Shown here piece after piece: positions 8,480 through 15,920 of a stretch of DNA of 29,876 nucleotides (positions are counted from its first letter, which is position 1; each line of letters begins with the position of its first letter). A program made the position numbers and the translations under genes. This DNA is from Cyclobacteriaceae bacterium (lineage in GTDB: Bacteria; Bacteroidota; Bacteroidia; Cytophagales; Cyclobacteriaceae). Below the pieces are notes generated by a model. The model ran no database searches. It was not told the DNA's origin and saw only the letters and a list, made by a program, of their open reading frames with translations. The stretch is from NCBI GenBank assembly GCA_028289505.1, contig JANQPK010000410.1, positions 1 to 29,876 on the forward strand, written 5' to 3'.

Positions 8480-10561
8480 TTAGTAGTTTCCGTGATATTT
8501 GCGAAGGAACCACTCCGAGCTGACCAAGATCAACAGAATGGCTAGAGCCCAGGGCCATCTAATCAATGGTGTGAAAACCTCCTCACTAAAAACAATTCCC
8601 TGGGCCTTTTTGGTCAACAGTTCACTGGTCAGAGACTCCCATTGATCGGAGCGAAAAAAGCTGCCATCTGACTGAGAGGAGATGCTTCGCAACAGTTGGT
8701 GATCAGCGGTTAGGTTTAAAGACTCCAAAGGCATCTCGGCGATAGTGAATTGCCCCTGGCTAAATTCAGGTTTTCCATCAATAGATGTTTTTGCGGTGTA
8801 GTTGTAAATTCCTGGACTGAGCTCACTGATGCGGTAGTTGCTATTGCCGGCATTAGTAACATAACTAAAACTTTCCCGGTAATCCTCAGGACCTGTTAGG
8901 TTCAACTCTATGGGATATCCGAAAGTCTCCTCGTAGATCTCGTCATATACTTCAGTTTTCATAATCACCGGCTCATTGGCATTGAAAGACTGGGTAACTG
9001 GATAAACCTTGAAACGACTCTTCTTTTGGTTGGAAGATAAGTATTGAACCAGCTTAGAAATAAGCTCATCGAAAAGCTCAAAGCTTTGATTCGTAGCATA
9101 ATCCTGCATGCGCCATTGCCACATTCCCTCACCTATCATTACTGCGGTTTTTCTCTCTCCGTCGTCTGTCACCACCAGAAGAGGATTTTGGGTAAGCAAA
9201 TTTCCCACTTTTTGGTAAAGCATGATTTCGACGCCATTGGCTATTTCATAGTTGGCAAAAGGTACAATCACCGGATTAAAACCAGTCATAGCTGCCTTTA
9301 GTTGGGCTGAAATTTGAAATTTAGAGAAGGCTGCATTATAGCTGGGGGTCACCAGATCCTTTTGGAAATTTATGGTTTTGATAGAGACCAGCGGGTTTTC
9401 GGAGTTAACTCGGTTGATATTGCTACGGCTGCCAATAATGGTCAGTAGGGGTGTTTTGGCTTTAAGTTGATTGCTTACTGCTGGAATTACCCTCAGCTCT
9501 TGTTGACTAATTTGGTGTAGAATAATAAGATCGTAAGGTTGGGGTTCTACTTTGGTGATGCCTGGCAGATAGAGATACAACTTGTAATTCTGGTTTCTTT
9601 CTATGGCATTTTTTAGGGCCTTTAGGTCAGGATGTGGATTCTTGGAGGCCAAAAGGATGTTTTTTGTTCCTTCGATGATTTCAATATAAGCATGCCTTGA
9701 ATTGTTACTAAGGGTAAATTCCTGGTTCAAACCACTTATTCTCACTTCATAATCTCTCAGCCCTTTCGAAGTCGCATCCAATTCAAAATCGGTTTCAAGT
9801 AGTTGTGGTGGATTGCTCAAGGCCATGGTTTTTGATCTTAGAACTCTTCCTGATTCCATCACACTCACCTCTATGTTACCACTCTGGAAACCATCATTCA
9901 GGATTTCTGCCCTCAATACAAACTTATTACCCTGATAGGCGATCTTGTTGTAATGGAGGGCTTTTAGTCTGATATCTTGCTGTGGGATGGTATCGCCAAG
10001 ACCCACTGTATATATGGGAAATCCGTATTGAGAATAGGCTGGGGATAATCCCTGGTTGTGAATACCGTCACTAACCAGAACTAAACCTGATAAATTCTTG
10101 CCTTCATAATCTGACTGAACACTTTTGAGTAAGTCATTTAATGGTGTACTTAACTGATTAAAACTGATGGAGTCTGGGAAATTATCATCGGTTTGGTCCA
10201 GGGTTCTAAACGCTACAGAATATCCATTATCTACTAAGCTTTGAGCCAGGTTCTTTACTTGTTGGAACTGCTGATCAAGAAAAGATGGGGAGAGAACCTC
10301 TGAAACAGAGGTGGAGTTGTCTACTGCCAGAATAAAATGCGGTTTATCAATGGTGTTTCTAAATTGTTTAAGTACTGGGCCCACTAAAAGAAAACAAAGC
10401 AAAGAGATCAGTAGGAAACGGAAGCCCATCAGCGCATAATGTACCTGACGACTCCAGGGGCCTTGTTTTCTGTAAAGCAGGTAGGTGAGAAGAGCTCCTA
10501 TCACCAGGCACAAGACAATAAACCAAGGCGAATTTTCAAAAATTAACAATGAGTTTTCCAT
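8480..10561 (-). CDS. Membrane-anchored von Willebrand factor A domain protein
   Basis: 693 residues. Two N-terminal transmembrane segments (about 10-30 and 42-64) and one near the C-terminus (about 667-685) hold a large extracytoplasmic region. The VWA domain begins at about 74; the metal-ion site is intact, with DNSTS at 81-85 (DxSxS) and VLVSDG (Asp165). After it come beta-rich regions and a stretch around 290-390 (LLASKNPHPDLKAL, YDLIILHQIS) resembling the glutamine-amidotransferase-like fold often found in membrane VWA proteins. The overall architecture resembles BatA/BatB-type and VWA membrane proteins of Bacteroidota, but I cannot assign a specific function. It starts 16 nt after fabG and is probably co-transcribed with it. 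Confidence 0.8.
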   Translation of the reverse strand: MENSLLIFENSPWFIVLCLVIGALLTYLLYRKQGPWSRQVHYALMGFRFLLISLLCFLLVGPVLKQFRNTIDKPHFILAVDNSTSVSEVLSPSFLDQQFQQVKNLAQSLVDNGYSVAFRTLDQTDDNFPDSISFNQLSTPLNDLLKSVQSDYEGKNLSGLVLVSDGIHNQGLSPAYSQYGFPIYTVGLGDTIPQQDIRLKALHYNKIAYQGNKFVLRAEILNDGFQSGNIEVSVMESGRVLRSKTMALSNPPQLLETDFELDATSKGLRDYEVRISGLNQEFTLSNNSRHAYIEIIEGTKNILLASKNPHPDLKALKNAIERNQNYKLYLYLPGITKVEPQPYDLIILHQISQQELRVIPAVSNQLKAKTPLLTIIGSRSNINRVNSENPLVSIKTINFQKDLVTPSYNAAFSKFQISAQLKAAMTGFNPVIVPFANYEIANGVEIMLYQKVGNLLTQNPLLVVTDDGERKTAVMIGEGMWQWRMQDYATNQSFELFDELISKLVQYLSSNQKKSRFKVYPVTQSFNANEPVIMKTEVYDEIYEETFGYPIELNLTGPEDYRESFSYVTNAGNSNYRISELSPGIYNYTAKTSIDGKPEFSQGQFTIAEMPLESLNLTADHQLLRSISSQSDGSFFRSDQWESLTSELLTKKAQGIVFSEEVFTPLIRWPWALAILLILVSSEWFLRKYHGNY

Positions 10562-10577
10562 GCATCAGATGGTTGTA

Positions 10578-11327
10578 TCAGGTTAACATACCCCCATCCA
10601 CCTGAAGTATTTGTCCTGTGACATAGCTGGATTGATCGGATGCCAGAAACACTGCACAATGGGCAACGTCTTCTGGTTTGCCACCACGTTTCAAGGGAAT
10701 GGCATCGCGCCAGCTTTGAACGGTTTTTTCATCCAGTTGTTCAGTCATTTCAGTTTCAATAAAACCAGGTGCGATAGCATTACAGCGAATATTCCTGGAG
10801 CCCAATTCCAGTGCCACTGACTTGGTAAAGCCGATTATCCCCGCTTTACTGGCGGCATAGTTGGCTTGCCCTGCATTTCCTTGGATACCTACAACAGAAG
10901 TAATGTTGATGATAGAACCATCACGCCGTTTCATAAAAGTACGAGTAGATGCCTTGATAGTATTGAAAACAGATTTCAGATTGGTTTCAATCACCTGATC
11001 CCAGTGTTCCTCTGACATACGCATCAGAAGGTTATCTCTGGTTATCCCAGCATTGTTCACTAGTACGTCCAAGCCTCCGAACTCCTCTACTACCTGATGT
11101 ATTAGTTTTTCAGCTTCTTCGAATTTAGAGGCATCAGAGCGATAGGCCTTTACCTTTTTTGCACCCAGCTCTAATAATTCACCTACCAGACCTTCTCCTT
11201 TTTCTATACTCGACAGGTAGGTAAAGGCCACATAAGCGCCTTGCTGGGCAAACTCTCGGGCAATGGCTCTTCCGATGCCTTTTGAAGCACCTGTAATTAA
11301 AGCAGTTTTTCCTTGAAGAAGTTTCAT
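10578..11327 (-). CDS. fabG: 3-oxoacyl-[acyl-carrier-protein] reductase
   Basis: 249 residues, the normal FabG length. This is the NADPH-dependent reductase of the fatty-acid elongation cycle, a cytosolic short-chain dehydrogenase/reductase. Seen: TGASKGIG cofactor motif (12-19), NNAG (91-94), catalytic Ser144, Tyr157 and Lys161 (YAASK), and a C-terminal GQILQVDGG. The start is ATG at 11327, beginning MKLLQGKTALITG. The same frame stays open to an ATG at 11465, but those extra 46 residues match no FabG feature and would cover the promoter region. It is divergent from lpd and followed after 16 nt by the VWA gene. Confidence 0.95.
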   Translation of the reverse strand: MKLLQGKTALITGASKGIGRAIAREFAQQGAYVAFTYLSSIEKGEGLVGELLELGAKKVKAYRSDASKFEEAEKLIHQVVEEFGGLDVLVNNAGITRDNLLMRMSEEHWDQVIETNLKSVFNTIKASTRTFMKRRDGSIINITSVVGIQGNAGQANYAASKAGIIGFTKSVALELGSRNIRCNAIAPGFIETEMTEQLDEKTVQSWRDAIPLKRGGKPEDVAHCAVFLASDQSSYVTGQILQVDGGMLT

Positions 11328-11347
11328 AGTGCTGATTAGGTTGTATC

Positions 11348-11355
11348 CAAAATTA
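11348..11355 (-). promoter_or_regulatory. Probable -7 element of the fabG promoter (TAATTTTG)
   Basis: On the minus strand TAATTTTG matches the Bacteroidota -7 consensus TAnnTTTG exactly and lies 20 nt before the fabG ATG. No well-spaced TTG -33 element is visible; the region where it should be holds the inverted repeat at 11360-11391. This is a consensus match only. Confidence 0.45.
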
Positions 11356-11359
11356 CCGT

Positions 11360-11391
11360 ATCCTTGGCTAAAAAAAAACCGAACCAAGGAT
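11360..11391. promoter_or_regulatory. Inverted repeat ATCCTTGG-N16-CCAAGGAT, possible operator
   Basis: Two 8-bp arms (11360-11367 and 11384-11391) are perfect reverse complements separated by 16 nt that include an A9 run. The element lies between the divergent fabG and lpd genes, immediately upstream of the putative fabG -7 box and 36 nt upstream of the putative lpd -7 box. That position suits a regulator-binding site; the regulator is unknown. Confidence 0.4.
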
Positions 11392-11408
11392 GCCGTAGCT
11401 GTATTTTT

Positions 11409-11434
11409 TTGTCTAAACAATTGGTTTAAATTTG
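11409..11434 (+). promoter_or_regulatory. Probable lpd promoter (TTG-N15-TAAATTTG)
   Basis: TAAATTTG at 11427-11434 matches the TAnnTTTG -7 consensus and ends 35 nt before the lpd ATG. A TTG at 11409-11411, the end of a T-rich run, may serve as the -33 element, although 15 nt is shorter than the usual spacer of about 17-23 nt. Confidence 0.5.
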
Positions 11435-11469
11435 CAGCAATCCGATTGTAGAAAACTAAACCCATAGAA

Positions 11470-12864
11470 ATGGCATCTAAATATGATTTGATTGTTATAG
11501 GCAGTGGACCTGGAGGATATGTAGCGGCGATAAGGGCCTCTCAATTGGGTATGAAGGTAGCGGTGGTGGAAAGAGCCGAGCTTGGTGGCATTTGTTTGAA
11601 TTGGGGGTGTATTCCCACCAAAGCCTTATTGAAAAGTGCACAGGTATTTGAATATATTGAGCACGCTGCTGACTATGGAGTAAACATCACTGGAGCCAAA
11701 GCGGATTTTACCGCCATGATAAAAAGGAGCCGCGGAGTTGCCGAAAGCATGAGTAAGGGAATTCAATTTCTGTTCAAAAAGAATAAGATAGATCACATAC
11801 AAGGCAATGGAGTGCTGGCAGCACCGAAAACGGTGGAAGTAACCGATGAAAAAGGAACCAAAACCGCTTATTTAGCTGACCATATTATTGTGGCAACTGG
11901 AGGTCGTTCCAGGGAGCTTCCTGGCATGCCCATTGATGGTAAGAAAATCATTGGATACCGGGAAGCTATGGTGCTAGAAAAACAGCCAAAGCACATGGTA
12001 ATTGTGGGTAGCGGTGCCATCGGATCTGAGTTTGCCTACTTCTACAACGCCATTGGAACAGAGGTAATCTTAGTTGAGTATATGGACAACATTGTGCCGG
12101 TAGAGGATGAGGATGTAAGCAAGCAGCTGGAGCGTAGTTTTAAGAAATCCGGTATCACAGTGATGACCAAATCAGAAGTGACCGAGGTGGAGACTAAGGG
12201 TAGAAAGTGTAAGGTTAAGATCAAAACCAGCAAGGGAGAAGAAGTAATTGAAACTGACGTGGTGCTCTCTGCTGTAGGTGTGGCTGGAAACATTGAGAAT
12301 ATCGGATTGGAGGCAAGAGGAATTACCATGGAGAAGGGTAGGATTGTGGTTGATGATTTTTATCGAACCAATCAATCAGGAGTATATGCTATAGGTGATG
12401 TAATCAAAGGTCCATGGCTAGCTCATGTGGCTTCAGCTGAGGGGATTATTTGTGTGGAAGCCATAGCTGGACTTAATCCGGAGCCATTGGATTACAATAA
12501 TCTACCAGGATGTACCTACTGCAGTCCAGAAATAGCCTCGGTGGGGTATACTGAAGCTGCTGCCAAAGAGGCCGGATATGATATTAAAGTGGGTAAGTTC
12601 CCGTTTAGCGCCTCAGGAAAAGCTAAAGCAGCTGGAAGCAGTGACGGCTTTGTTAAAGTTATTTTCGATGCCAAATACGGTGAGTGGTTGGGGGCTCATA
12701 TGATCGGGGCCAATGTTACCGAGATGATTGCCGAGGTAGTTTCCGCCAGGAAGCTAGAAACCACCGGGCATGAAATCATCAAATCAGTACATCCTCATCC
12801 AACCATGTCAGAAGCAGTAATGGAAGCAGCGGCCGCTGCTTACGATGAAGTGATACATTTATAG
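11470..12864 (+). CDS. lpdA: Dihydrolipoyl dehydrogenase (E3 of 2-oxoacid dehydrogenase complexes)
   Basis: 464 residues, normal for the family. It reoxidises dihydrolipoamide with FAD and NAD+ for the pyruvate, 2-oxoglutarate or branched-chain dehydrogenase complexes and the glycine cleavage system, in the cytosol. Seen: N-terminal FAD motif GSGPGG (11-16), the redox disulfide Cys42-LNWG-Cys47, a second dinucleotide motif GSGAIGSEFA, an ATGGRS segment, the YAIGDV motif of the FAD site, and a C-terminal HPHPTMSE with the expected catalytic His443-Glu448 pair of the partner subunit. ATG at 11470 is the only sensible start. It is not clustered with E1/E2 genes here; it stands alone, divergent from fabG and convergent with htpG. 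Confidence 0.96.
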   Translation: MASKYDLIVIGSGPGGYVAAIRASQLGMKVAVVERAELGGICLNWGCIPTKALLKSAQVFEYIEHAADYGVNITGAKADFTAMIKRSRGVAESMSKGIQFLFKKNKIDHIQGNGVLAAPKTVEVTDEKGTKTAYLADHIIVATGGRSRELPGMPIDGKKIIGYREAMVLEKQPKHMVIVGSGAIGSEFAYFYNAIGTEVILVEYMDNIVPVEDEDVSKQLERSFKKSGITVMTKSEVTEVETKGRKCKVKIKTSKGEEVIETDVVLSAVGVAGNIENIGLEARGITMEKGRIVVDDFYRTNQSGVYAIGDVIKGPWLAHVASAEGIICVEAIAGLNPEPLDYNNLPGCTYCSPEIASVGYTEAAAKEAGYDIKVGKFPFSASGKAKAAGSSDGFVKVIFDAKYGEWLGAHMIGANVTEMIAEVVSARKLETTGHEIIKSVHPHPTMSEAVMEAAAAAYDEVIHL

Positions 12865-12929
12865 AATTATGAATTAGAAATTACGAATTACGAAGGGTGT
12901 CCGTAATTCGTAATTCGACATTCGTAATT
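12865..12929. repeat. 65-bp imperfect palindrome filling the lpd-htpG gap
   Basis: Two 28-nt arms (12865-12892 and 12902-12929) flank a 9-nt loop. The inner 14 bp pair perfectly (AATTACGAATTACG with its complement) and the outer parts pair with a few mismatches. The arms consist of reiterated GAATTACGAATTA-like units. The element begins at the base after the lpd stop and ends on the first base of the htpG stop codon. A folded RNA would form from either direction, so it may end both convergent transcripts, but no T-tract follows either arm, so it is not a classical intrinsic terminator. A REP-like dispersed repeat is the alternative. Confidence 0.7.
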
Positions 12930-14821
12930 TACTTTGCGGCCAGTTCCACGCTTCTTTGGATGAACTTGGTCAACGAAGGACCATCCAACATGTTTTGGCT
13001 CAGTAGGGCCAGGTCGTAGGCTTGCTTGGCATACTTGACCCGGGTATCCTCTCTTTTAGCTGACAAAATCTTATTACTGAGGGCGTGGTTAGCATTTACT
13101 GATACATTATAGGTATCAGGCATCTGACCCATAAATGGCATGCCACCACCTCCGGTTGCTGCCATGTCTTTCATTCGTCTCATAAATTCTGGTAAAGTGA
13201 TAGAAACTGGCATTTCATCAGGGGCCATAGATTCCACACTTATCATAATTCCAGTATTGTCCACAGCTTTGGTAAATACCTCTTTTAGTTGATTTTGTTC
13301 CTCTTCAGACAACACGCTATCCTGACTGTCTCCGGTGTCTATCAACTTGTCAACGGTATCGGCATCAACTCTTTTTAACTGGGTCTTCTCCAGTTTTTGC
13401 TCTAATTGGTTGATCCAATGACTGTCAATTACCTCATTCATTACCAAGACATCATATGACCTCTTTTTGGCGGATTGTACGAAAGTATCCTGCTTGGCCA
13501 CATCTGTAGTATAAAGTAAAATGGTATTGCCATCTTTGTCTTTTTGAGAGACCGCTACCTTCTCTTGATATTCATCCAAGGTGAAGTATTCATTTTCTGT
13601 GTTCTTCACTAGAGCAAAGGCTTTGGCTTTCTCGTTGAACTTCTCCTCGGTAAGCATTCCATACTTAACAAATAAACCGATATTTGCCCATTTCTCTTCA
13701 TAGGCTTCCCGGTCTTTTTTAAACAGTTCTCCAAGTTTATCTGCGACCTTTTTGGTGATATAAGAATTAATCTTCTTCACATTACTATCTGACTGAAGAA
13801 AGCTCCTGGATACGTTGAGTGGTATATCCGGAGAATCGATTACTCCATGCAACAACATCAGGAATTCCGGGACAATATCTTTCACCTCATCGGTTATGAA
13901 TACCTGACGGGAGTACAATTGTATTTTGTTCTTTGGGACCTCAAAATCGTTCTTCAGTTTTGGGAAATAAAGCACCCCGGTGAGATTGAAGGGATAGTCC
14001 ACGTTCAAATGGATCCAGAACTGAGGGTCCTCACTAAATGGATATAGGTCCCTGTAAAACTTCAGGTAATCTTCATCTGACAAATCTGAAGGAGCCTTAG
14101 TCCAAATAGGTTCATTTTCATTGATGATGTTGTCGACTTTGATGGTCTTGTATTTCGGGTTGCCGTCCTTGTCCTTCCCATCTTCGACACTTTTGTCCTT
14201 CTGACCGAATTTTACGGTAACAGGTAAGAATTTGGCATACTTATCCAGGATACCTTGAATTCTGGACTCTTCAAGAAACTCAGTGGAATCCTCATTAATA
14301 TGTAAGATTATTTCAGTACCCCTTTCTTTCTTTTTGGTGGGGGATATAGAAAACTCGGTATCACCATCACATTCCCAACGCGCTGCCTCACTGCCTTCCT
14401 GATAGGATTTGGTGATTATTTCAACCTTATTGGAAACCATAAAGGCGGAATAAAATCCCAGCCCGAACTTCCCAATGATCTCTTTGGCATCGGCCGAGTC
14501 TTTAAACTTTTCTACAAACTCGGTGGCACCTGAAAAGGCAATTTGATTAATGTATTTTTTGATTTCCTCGGCGGTCATTCCAATACCTCGATCGCGAACG
14601 GTGATGGTCTTTTTTTTCTTATTCATCATAACCTCGATGGCAAGGTCTCCCAGCTCTTGCTGGTATTCTCCAAGGGATGATAGCCGTTTTATTTTTTGGG
14701 TAGCGTCAACTGCATTGGAAATAAGCTCACGCAAAAAGATCTCGTGATCTGAATAGAGGAATCTTTTGATTATGGGAAAAATATTCTCGGTATGAATGGA
14801 AATAGTACCTTTCTCTTTCAT
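12929..14821 (-). CDS. htpG: Molecular chaperone HtpG (Hsp90 family)
   Basis: 630 residues from the ATG at 14821 (MKEKGTISIHTENIFP), the usual family start; an ATG at 14842 would add seven residues without family support. This ATP-dependent cytosolic chaperone is a dimer. Seen: N-terminal GHKL ATPase with LRELISNAVDA (Glu32 and Asn36 as ATP/Mg ligands), DRGIGMT at 77-83, the GKFGLGFYSAF lid region at 117-127, then middle-domain hallmarks (LYFPK, YSRQVFI, SRSFLQSD) and a C-terminal dimerisation domain with a Gly/Met-rich segment (GGGGMPFMGQMP). Length and motifs are complete. A short palindrome lies 85 nt upstream of the start. Confidence 0.97.
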   Translation of the reverse strand: MKEKGTISIHTENIFPIIKRFLYSDHEIFLRELISNAVDATQKIKRLSSLGEYQQELGDLAIEVMMNKKKKTITVRDRGIGMTAEEIKKYINQIAFSGATEFVEKFKDSADAKEIIGKFGLGFYSAFMVSNKVEIITKSYQEGSEAARWECDGDTEFSISPTKKKERGTEIILHINEDSTEFLEESRIQGILDKYAKFLPVTVKFGQKDKSVEDGKDKDGNPKYKTIKVDNIINENEPIWTKAPSDLSDEDYLKFYRDLYPFSEDPQFWIHLNVDYPFNLTGVLYFPKLKNDFEVPKNKIQLYSRQVFITDEVKDIVPEFLMLLHGVIDSPDIPLNVSRSFLQSDSNVKKINSYITKKVADKLGELFKKDREAYEEKWANIGLFVKYGMLTEEKFNEKAKAFALVKNTENEYFTLDEYQEKVAVSQKDKDGNTILLYTTDVAKQDTFVQSAKKRSYDVLVMNEVIDSHWINQLEQKLEKTQLKRVDADTVDKLIDTGDSQDSVLSEEEQNQLKEVFTKAVDNTGIMISVESMAPDEMPVSITLPEFMRRMKDMAATGGGGMPFMGQMPDTYNVSVNANHALSNKILSAKREDTRVKYAKQAYDLALLSQNMLDGPSLTKFIQRSVELAAK

Positions 14822-14851
14822 CTCAATTTCATTTAAATACACAATTTTAAC

Positions 14852-14867
14852 TTGTCACCCGGGACAA
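14852..14867. promoter_or_regulatory. Short palindrome TTGTC-N6-GACAA upstream of htpG
   Basis: Five-bp arms (14852-14856 and 14863-14867) lie 31 nt upstream of the htpG ATG, where the promoter is expected. On the minus strand the same TTG is followed 15 nt later by TAAAATTG, one mismatch from TAnnTTTG, so this may be promoter plus operator. Weak on its own. Confidence 0.25.
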
Positions 14868-14905
14868 TTCAAAATTCGTTCCATTAAGAGAAAGTAGGAG
14901 AAATT

Positions 14906-14920
14906 CTGACATCCTGTCAG
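14906..14920. promoter_or_regulatory. Palindrome CTGACA-N3-TGTCAG between the TerB-like gene and htpG
   Basis: Six-bp perfect arms around TCC, 9 nt past the stop-codon edge of the TerB-like gene at 14930. It is upstream of htpG, but both genes face away from the 15377 side: htpG is transcribed towards lower coordinates and the TerB-like gene also reads on the minus strand, so the element sits after the TerB-like gene and before htpG. It could be a short terminator hairpin, but no T-tract follows at once, or a regulatory site for heat-shock expression of htpG. Confidence 0.35.
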
Positions 14921-14929
14921 TACTGGTGG

Positions 14930-15376
14930 CTATTCTGGCCCGAAGATCTGTTTCAGTCTATCTTTTATTTCCGCCGGTGGTAATCCCATCTTCTTATGTT
15001 GACCGATAGAAAGAATCATCTGTTTAATGTTAGTGGATTGAAATCCCATTTGCACTCCCAATTCCATACCCAATTCAAGCTCTTTATCATCAATTTCACC
15101 GTCTACTAACATCAGCCATGACATATCGAAAAGAAAATCGAACCCAAAACGTTTACTGGCCTCCGGGTCGAGCGTTATGTTGGTTAGATTTTGATGCAAA
15201 TCCTCAAAATTCACTTCAATCTCTAATCTCTGAGCAATTTTTAGAATAAAATGGTATTCGCATTCATCCATATGGCCGTCGGAGTGGGCCATTTTAAACA
15301 GCTGTTGGATGTAATCGTGTCGGTAATCATATTGATTATCGACTTCTTTCCTTTGAAAAAGCTTTTGAATGGACAT
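14930..15376 (-). CDS. TerB-like (tellurite resistance TerB fold) protein, copy 1
   Basis: 148 residues, no signal peptide or membrane segment. The mostly helical sequence has the two acidic repeats typical of the TerB/DjlA-N fold: MAHSDGHMDECEYHFI (about 29-44) and LVDGEIDDKELELG (about 90-103). These Asp/Glu positions form the metal site in TerB relatives. The family name comes from tellurite resistance, but such stand-alone proteins are widespread and their function is unknown; I see no other ter genes here. It lies 87 nt downstream of a paralogue and has its own putative promoter. Confidence 0.75.
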   Translation of the reverse strand: MSIQKLFQRKEVDNQYDYRHDYIQQLFKMAHSDGHMDECEYHFILKIAQRLEIEVNFEDLHQNLTNITLDPEASKRFGFDFLFDMSWLMLVDGEIDDKELELGMELGVQMGFQSTNIKQMILSIGQHKKMGLPPAEIKDRLKQIFGPE

Positions 15377-15398
15377 TATTGCACTAACCTATAGCTCT

Positions 15399-15406
15399 CA
15401 AAATTA
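15399..15406 (-). promoter_or_regulatory. Putative -7 element for TerB-like copy 1 (TAATTTTG)
   Basis: The minus strand reads TAATTTTG, an exact TAnnTTTG match, ending 22 nt before the ATG at 15376. No TTG lies at the expected -33 distance, so the call rests on the -7 box only. It suggests copy 1 can be transcribed independently of copy 2. Confidence 0.35.
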
Positions 15407-15441
15407 ACCATAGGATGAGAGCATAACCGCTTAATCACTTT

Positions 15442-15458
15442 GCATATATTACATATGC
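15442..15458. repeat. Inverted repeat GCATAT-N5-ATATGC after TerB-like copy 2
   Basis: Six-bp perfect arms (15442-15447 and 15453-15458) lie 5 nt beyond the stop of TerB-like copy 2 and within the 87-nt gap before copy 1. It is AT-rich and short, and could be a weak hairpin or an operator. Confidence 0.3.
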
Positions 15459-15463
15459 GTTAT

Positions 15464-15904
15464 TTAAGCCCTTTTATATACCTGAAAAGCATTGTTGGAG
15501 GCTTGCTCGATAGACATACCACTTTGAGTAAGTACATTGATACGATGTACTATATCATCGATTACCTCAGGCTCAAAACCTGATTTCATGGCAATAGATT
15601 TGCATAGTCCCATTTCCTTGGGGTCAATACTTTGATCGATCATCATGATTGCTACCAGATCGAAAATAAGTCGAAGTCGATCATCTTTTGAAGGCTGAGT
15701 TTCGGATGGATGGTCATATTCAATTTGCTGACTAAGGCTTTCAACTTCAGATTCTTGGTATTCAAGTTTTTGACCAATTTTGAGAATTAAGTCGTATTCT
15801 CTCTTTTCAAGATGTCCATCTGCTTTTGCTACCTTAATTAACTCTTTGAGGTAGGATTTTCTAGTATCATCGTTTTTACTCCTGAACAAATCAAAAAATC
15901 CCAT
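15464..15904 (-). CDS. TerB-like protein, copy 2
   Basis: 146 residues from the ATG at 15904 (MGFFDLFRSK); an ATG at 15916 adds four residues (MLLK) and cannot be excluded. It is soluble and helical. The first acidic motif is conserved relative to its neighbour at 14930-15376 (VAKADGHLEKREYDLILKIGQKLE, matching the spacing of MAHSDGHMDECEYHFILKIAQRLE). The second is degraded: MIDQSIDPKEMGL replaces LVDGEIDDKELEL, losing the DG pair. The two genes are evidently a tandem duplication that has diverged. It follows the DUF4293 gene by 16 nt and is probably co-transcribed with it. Function unknown. Confidence 0.7.
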   Translation of the reverse strand: MGFFDLFRSKNDDTRKSYLKELIKVAKADGHLEKREYDLILKIGQKLEYQESEVESLSQQIEYDHPSETQPSKDDRLRLIFDLVAIMMIDQSIDPKEMGLCKSIAMKSGFEPEVIDDIVHRINVLTQSGMSIEQASNNAFQVYKRA

Positions 15905-15920
15905 TTTTAATAGCATTGTA

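Noticed and set aside
11328..11465. N-terminal extension of FabG to the ATG at 11465
   Set aside because: The extra 46 residues match nothing in the family, and the region holds the inverted repeat and both promoter candidates.
12865..12929. Classical intrinsic terminator between lpd and htpG
   Set aside because: A strong hairpin is present but no T-tract follows on either strand, so I list it as a palindromic repeat with possible terminator activity.
14822..14842. HtpG start at the upstream ATG
   Set aside because: Adds MYLNEIE before the conserved family start MKEKGTISIHTENIFP.
14822..14929. CIRCE/HrcA operator upstream of htpG
   Set aside because: No TTAGCACTC/GAGTGCTAA arms are present; only short TGTC/GACA palindromes.
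14930..15904. Tellurite resistance operon
   Set aside because: Only TerB-fold genes are present, with no terC, terD, terZ or terA partners.
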